This document shows positions 7,012-9,110 of a stretch of 9,110 bases of DNA, one piece after another (positions within the stretch are counted from its first letter, which is position 1; each line of letters begins with the position of its first letter). The position numbers were made by a program, and so were the translations under genes. This DNA is from an uncultured Fidelibacterota bacterium. GTDB taxonomy: Bacteria > Marinisomatota > Marinisomatia > Marinisomatales > UBA1611. The stretch is taken from NCBI GenBank assembly GCA_913045415.1, contig CAJWPW010000026.1, positions 1 to 9,110 of the forward strand. The letters run 5' to 3'. The notes under the pieces were generated by a model. It was not told the DNA's origin. It saw nothing but the letters and a program-made list of their open reading frames with translations, and searched no databases.

Positions 7012-8859
7012 ATGGATAGCGCTATTCAAACATCAGCTTCTTTTTGGGTAATTATTTTTGGTTATTTTGCTCTCGTTTTGGGGTTTGGTTCGTTTTTTGC
7101 CCGATATAATAAAACAACTCAAGATTTCTTTTTTAGTGGTCGCAGATTTTCATGGTGGCTAATTACCATGTCTATTGTGGCAACAGGGGTGGGAAGCCAT
7201 AGTTTTTTAAAATATTCTGCAAAAGCCTATGAGCATGGTTTTTCATCAACCATGACCTATATGAATGATTGGTTCTTTATGCCGCTATTTCTTTTCGGCT
7301 GGTTGCCGATTGTTTATTATACCAAGATTCGGTCGATTCCAGATTATTTTGAGAGACGTTTTAACCCAGGAGTTCGAATTTTGGCAACTATTGCAATTTT
7401 GGGTTATATGATTGGGTATATCGCTATTGGTTTTCTCACCATGGGAAAAACATTAGAACCACTTTTGGGAATCGATCTTTATATGATCATATTTATTGTA
7501 GCAATCATTTCCGGGATTTATATAACATTCGGTGGTCAGACTGCTGTGATTTTCACAGACCTTTTACAAGGGTTTATATTGATCTTTGCCGGGATTTTGG
7601 TTTTTATACTAGGAATCAATTATGTGGGCGGTTTTGATATTTTTTGGAATGCCCTTTCTCCTGAGTTCAAATTACCTTTAGCAAATTTTAATCAACCTTC
7701 GAATTTTAATTTTGTTGGAATATTTTGGCAGGATGGCGTGGCAGGATCCGTTGGGTTTCTATTTATGAATCAGGGGCTCATCATGCGGTTTATGGCCTGT
7801 AAATCTGTCCATGAAGGTCGAAAAGCAGCCGCATTTAATGTACTTATTCTCTTACCTATTTGTACAATTGTTGTCTCGAACGCTGGTTGGATTGGGAAGG
7901 CCATTAGTATTGTGACTCCAGAATCATGGAATGCAACAACGCAATTGGATCATGTATTTACACAAGTTGCTTATTTAATTACCGGAAGTGAAGTCCTTTT
8001 TGCATTCGTAATTGCAGCTGTCGCAGCTGCATTAATGTCAACCGTGGACACATTGATCAATGCTGTCGCAGCTGTAGTAATTAATGATATTTATCGACCT
8101 ATTGTAAAAGGCAAAGATGATAAACATTATTTGAAGGTAGCTATGATCGTTTCTGCGGGGGCAACTGCCGTGGGAGCATTGAGCACAATATTTTTTGACA
8201 ATTTTCCAACATTATATGAAGCGCATGGATTCTTTCACAGCACAATGACCCCACCACTTGTTGTTGCCATATTCTTAGGGATATTTTGGAAGCGTTATTC
8301 TACACCCGCAGCAATTGCTACTTTTTTGGGTGGTGCAATCTTGATGTGGATCGGAAACAAATACCCTCAAATATTTATTTCACCATTTGACCATGGTATA
8401 GAGTTTAATCCGGAGCGTCCTTACACTTATATACGTGCATTGTATAATACATTGGTGTGTGCAGGATCCGGAGTTATTGTTGGTCTTTTAACAACACCGC
8501 CATCCGAGGAAAAGATGGAAGGTCTTACAGTTTGGTCTTTAGATAAAGCTCGTGAATTCTTTAAAGGTTCTGCACCTAATGATCGTCCCGGTGAATCTCT
8601 CTTAGCCAAATGGATAGTTAAAGATTGTGAAGAAGGTGAAGTAAGGTTTTCCATTGGGGATATGGAAACCATGGGCGCAGATGTTGGTGACCTTGTATAC
8701 CTTGCTGACGAAAGAAAATGGTTGGGTGGATTGAAATCAGTCCATTCTGTTTATGGAGAGCCTCATAAAGAAGATGGAGTTGTTTATATCACTCAATTTC
8801 AGGTTGAAAGTGGTCTCTTTGATGAGAAGAGAAAATTGATTGCTGAGAAAGAATTGTAA
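7012..8859 (+). CDS. Sodium:solute symporter (SSS family) with C-terminal cytosolic domain
   Basis: This 615-residue inner-membrane transporter is expected to couple Na+ entry to uptake of a small solute; the substrate cannot be read from sequence. About 13 hydrophobic segments span residues 10-490 with the LeuT-like fold of the SSS family. Landmarks are SGRRFSWW after the first helix, TGVGSHSFLKYSAKAYEHG, the signature GGQTAVIFTDLLQG (174-187), LIMRFMACKSVHEGRKA, and AAALMSTVDTLINA, where S343/T344 match the Na2-site Ser/Thr of PutP and vSGLT. After TTPPSEEKMEGL (about 493-504) comes a soluble tail of about 110 residues with a compact beta-rich stretch, VGDLVYLADERKWLGGL, not present in minimal SSS proteins. 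The start is the ATG with SD AAAGGAG rather than the TTG two codons earlier. It is the last gene of the HIT cluster, 2 nt behind the small membrane protein. No convincing terminator follows directly. Confidence 0.93.
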   Translation: MDSAIQTSASFWVIIFGYFALVLGFGSFFARYNKTTQDFFFSGRRFSWWLITMSIVATGVGSHSFLKYSAKAYEHGFSSTMTYMNDWFFMPLFLFGWLPIVYYTKIRSIPDYFERRFNPGVRILATIAILGYMIGYIAIGFLTMGKTLEPLLGIDLYMIIFIVAIISGIYITFGGQTAVIFTDLLQGFILIFAGILVFILGINYVGGFDIFWNALSPEFKLPLANFNQPSNFNFVGIFWQDGVAGSVGFLFMNQGLIMRFMACKSVHEGRKAAAFNVLILLPICTIVVSNAGWIGKAISIVTPESWNATTQLDHVFTQVAYLITGSEVLFAFVIAAVAAALMSTVDTLINAVAAVVINDIYRPIVKGKDDKHYLKVAMIVSAGATAVGALSTIFFDNFPTLYEAHGFFHSTMTPPLVVAIFLGIFWKRYSTPAAIATFLGGAILMWIGNKYPQIFISPFDHGIEFNPERPYTYIRALYNTLVCAGSGVIVGLLTTPPSEEKMEGLTVWSLDKAREFFKGSAPNDRPGESLLAKWIVKDCEEGEVRFSIGDMETMGADVGDLVYLADERKWLGGLKSVHSVYGEPHKEDGVVYITQFQVESGLFDEKRKLIAEKEL

Positions 8860-8862
8860 TCT

Positions 8863-8890
8863 TTGACTAGATAAATTATCATCCTAAATT
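8863..8890 (+). promoter_or_regulatory. Possible promoter for tRNA-Asn
   Basis: TTGACT (8863-8868, 5 of 6 to the -35 consensus) and TAAATT (8885-8890, 4 of 6 to -10) are 16 bp apart. Another -10-like hexamer, TATTAT, lies closer to the tRNA at 8915-8920 but has no good -35 partner. The tRNA could also be read from the symporter transcript. Confidence 0.3.
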
Positions 8891-8919
8891 CGCCAGCTTT
8901 TTTAGACCATAATTTATTA

Positions 8920-8937
8920 TTCCGGAGTTTTCCGGAA
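8920..8937. repeat. Perfect 7-bp hairpin sharing the tRNA acceptor sequence
   Basis: TTCCGGA and TCCGGAA enclose the tetraloop GTTT. The left arm reads TCCGGAGT (8921-8928), identical to the first 8 bases of the tRNA gene (8948-8955). The hairpin lies 10 nt upstream of the mature 5' end. No T-tract follows on either strand, so it is unlikely to be a terminator for the symporter gene. It may be a structured pre-tRNA leader, a processing signal or a remnant of tRNA-associated duplication. Confidence 0.55.
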
Positions 8938-8947
8938 GAAATAACGA

Positions 8948-9020
8948 TCCGGAGTAGCTCAGCTGGTAGAGCGAGTGGCTGTTAACCACCAGGTCGGGGG
9001 TTCGAGTCCCTCCTCCGGAG
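8948..9020 (+). tRNA. tRNA-Asn (anticodon GTT)
   Basis: A complete 73-nt cloverleaf is visible. The acceptor stem TCCGGAG pairs perfectly with CTCCGGA. The D arm is GCTC-AGCTGGTA-GAGC, the anticodon arm GTGG-CTGTTAA-CCAC with GTT at 8981-8983, and the T arm GGGGG-TTCGAGT-CCCTC (one G-T pair). Numbering is canonical with no inserts. The discriminator base is G, as usual for bacterial tRNA-Asn. Pair 27-43 is an A-C mismatch, so the anticodon stem has four good pairs. The genome shows CAT after the discriminator, so the 3' CCA is not encoded and must be added after transcription. Confidence 0.97.
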
Positions 9021-9025
9021 CATAG

Positions 9026-9054
9026 AAAAACCCCATTGAAAGATGGGGCTTTTT
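9026..9054 (+). terminator. Strong intrinsic terminator after tRNA-Asn, bidirectional
   Basis: CCCCAT (9031-9036) and ATGGGG (9043-9048) form a 6-bp stem with loop TGAAAG. It is preceded by AAAAA and followed by C and a T-run (9050-9054). On the minus strand the same stem is followed directly by TTTTT, which makes it at least as good in that direction. It ends the tRNA transcript and may also serve a convergent gene beyond the window's right edge. Confidence 0.85.
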
Positions 9055-9110
9055 GTTTCATACCTTATCATATTTAATCATCTATTACCTAAAATGGGAT
9101 ACAAAAAGGT

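Noticed and set aside
8879..9061. 60-codon minus-strand frame containing GGGTRTPDL and LYQLSYSG
   Set aside because: It is the antisense translation of the tRNA-Asn gene. This is a well-known source of spurious database proteins, and the frame covers the tRNA and terminator.
9094..9110. ATG GGA TAC AAA AAG at the right edge as the start of a new gene
   Set aside because: Only five codons are visible, there is no SD or promoter, and the adjacent terminator suggests a boundary. It cannot be supported.

Overview
The window looks like a chromosomal piece of an AT-rich, free-living Gram-negative bacterium. The best guess is the FCB side of the tree, possibly Candidatus Marinimicrobia (SAR406) or a Bacteroidota relative. 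The pointers are an outer-membrane-type lipoprotein beginning with the 'C-x(n)-PSGGPKDxTPP' Ig-like signature common in FCB genomes, an EF-G-2-type paralogue, a Na+/solute symporter with a cytosolic tail, and mixed use of Shine-Dalgarno (SD) sites. This placement is inference from protein character only. Nothing here is phage-, transposon- or CRISPR-like.

Left edge (1-265): the first 27 codons of an Lrp/AsnC-type regulator run leftward out of the window. A very AT-rich intergenic stretch (about 10% GC over 84-170) follows. It contains a 12-bp palindrome and then a compact hairpin built on the core TTCGACAAGCTC.

Region 266-3970: four genes on the plus strand are packed with gaps of 1 nt or less, or a 1-nt overlap. 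They are sfsA (PD-(D/E)XK-fold protein), an Ig-like-domain lipoprotein with a TTG start, mannose-1-phosphate guanylyltransferase (makes GDP-mannose for surface glycans), and an 86-residue protein of unknown function. They are almost certainly one transcript. A shared cell-envelope theme is plausible for the middle two.

Region 3971-6130: an 81-bp gap carries two overlapping, mutually exclusive small inverted repeats and a good SD. It is followed by an EF-G-2-like translational GTPase with a non-canonical G domain (DTPGY instead of DTPGH, NGLD instead of NKxD).

Region 6131-8859: a second tight cluster holds a HIT-family nucleotide hydrolase/phosphorylase of the Ap4A-phosphorylase-like type, a 99-residue three-helix membrane protein, and a large sodium:solute symporter (SSS). 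The last two are 2 nt apart, each with a good SD, and look like a two-component transporter. The symporter start is best placed at the ATG at 7012.

Right edge (8860-9110): a perfect 7-bp hairpin sits 10 nt upstream of a tRNA-Asn(GTT) gene and shares its acceptor sequence. The tRNA is followed by a strong intrinsic terminator that reads well in both directions. The last ~55 bases show no supportable gene.

The window is mostly housekeeping. The items most worth a second look are the small membrane protein plus symporter pair, the symporter's C-terminal domain, the 86-residue unknown behind the GDP-mannose gene, the hairpin at 177-195, and the acceptor-mimicking hairpin before the tRNA.
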